Part shown: positions 31,237 through 32,191 of the stretch, piece by piece | How the letters are laid out: every line of letters starts with the position of its first letter | Numbering within the stretch: the first letter of the stretch is position 1 | Source: an uncultured Thiothrix sp. | GTDB lineage: Bacteria > Pseudomonadota > Gammaproteobacteria > Poriferisulfidales > GCA-002705445 | Assembly: GCA_902559815.1 (NCBI GenBank) | Contig: CACEJE010000008.1 | Coordinates: 1 to 32,191 of the forward strand | DNA: 32,191 nt | Direction: 5' to 3' | Translations under genes and position numbers: made by a program | Notes under the pieces: generated by a model | Told to the model about the DNA's origin: nothing | Seen by the model: only the letters and a program-made list of their open reading frames with translations | Database searches by the model: none

Positions 31237-32191
31237 TACATTATTCTCAAAAGGTCATTATAAAGCGCAAAAAAGGATAACAATATTAAAAAAGTCATAC
31301 CAATTTGCTGAAAAACTAATTGGGCCTTTTCTGGTATTGGTCTCCTTACAACAAATTCAACTAAATAATACATCAAATGACCACCATCTAACATAGGTAT
31401 CGGCAGTAAGTTTAATATACCAATACTAATACTAAGCATAGCTAATAAGCTTAAAAAACTTGTAAAACCATTATCAAATGAGTCTGCTGCGTAATTTGCA
31501 ATACCCACAGGCCCTGAAATATTTTTTGCTGACGCTTCCCCCTTAATCAATTTACCAATAAAATTAAAAGTTAATAAAGTAAAATCATATGTTTTTATAG
31601 CAGATAGTTTAATGCTCTCAAAAAAACTGTATTGAATATCGATAGTGTTACTTTTTATAATTTGCTCATTAATTAGCGGGCTTATTCCAAGTCTTCCATA
31701 AAAGCCATCTTCTCCATTAACGCTTGCAGGCTTTACAGAAAATTCTAGTCTTTTATTATCTCTTTGTATATTTAGTTTTATATATTTTTCAGGATTAACC
31801 TTTATAATATTTACGAGCTGATTCCAATTTTTAATCTCTTTATTATTAACAAATAAGAATTTATCTCCAATTTTTAATCCGATATTTTCAGCTGGACTAT
31901 TTTTTTCAATATAACCAATCTCTAATGATTTACTTATAAAGTTCAATATACCTATTTGCTGAAGTATATTTTGATTATTAAGTGAGATTTTTTCATAATC
32001 TACTTTATCAAGTTTTCTTTTTTTATTATTTGAAATTACCTCAAAATAAATATCTTCTTTATCAGATAAAAATTTAACTGTTTGTAATTTTAAGTCTGAC
32101 CACGTTCTTACCTCTACATTATTTACCGAGTAAATCTTATCATCTCTTTGCATACCAATATTTTCTGCAATACTTTTTTCTATTATAATAC
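31236..32191 (-). CDS. rseP: RIP metalloprotease RseP, C-terminal part (N-terminus beyond right window edge)
   Basis: PDZ domain KSIAENIGMQRDDKIYSVNNVEVRTW continues in frame past the track start to the edge; LNLLPIPMLDGGHLMYYLVEFV is the conserved C-terminal S2P motif. Confidence 0.95.
   Translation of the reverse strand, partial: IIIEKSIAENIGMQRDDKIYSVNNVEVRTWSDLKLQTVKFLSDKEDIYFEVISNNKKRKLDKVDYEKISLNNQNILQQIGILNFISKSLEIGYIEKNSPAENIGLKIGDKFLFVNNKEIKNWNQLVNIIKVNPEKYIKLNIQRDNKRLEFSVKPASVNGEDGFYGRLGISPLINEQIIKSNTIDIQYSFFESIKLSAIKTYDFTLLTFNFIGKLIKGEASAKNISGPVGIANYAADSFDNGFTSFLSLLAMLSISIGILNLLPIPMLDGGHLMYYLVEFVVRRPIPEKAQLVFQQIGMTFLILLSFFALYNDLLRIM

Overview
AT-rich, densely packed chromosomal window, almost all on the minus strand, from what looks like a streamlined Gram-negative (gammaproteobacterium-like) genome. 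Read in transcription order from the right edge, the minus strand carries rseP (cut by the edge), bamA, skp/ompH-like, lpxD, fabZ, lpxA, [plus-strand insert], rnhB, dnaE, accA, tilS, [plus-strand small membrane gene], pyrG, kdsA, eno, ftsB, ispD, ispF, tsaB, miaA, hfq, hflX, hflK, hflC, hisZ, purA, an O-antigen ligase-like gene, a Wzm/Wzt-type ABC exporter pair, and a glycosyltransferase-like ORF cut by the left edge that is missing from the supplied ORF track. Most of this is ordinary housekeeping and envelope synteny. I see no CRISPR array, prophage, transposon, rRNA/tRNA or defence island. The most interesting signal is a plus-strand three-gene overlapping block, Gfo/Idh/MocA oxidoreductase + DegT aminotransferase + lpxB, lying between lpxA and rnhB. 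It matches the gnnA-gnnB arrangement known from Acidithiobacillus ferrooxidans and predicts UDP-GlcNAc3N synthesis and lipid A with extra amide-linked acyl chains. Two residue-level observations bear on the same lipopolysaccharide pathway: LpxA has Met at the E. coli Gly173 hydrocarbon-ruler position (predicting a shorter, C10-like acyl chain), and KdsA has the Cys/His/Glu/Asp pattern of the metal-dependent class. All family calls come from motif reading and remembered reference proteins; no database search was run.
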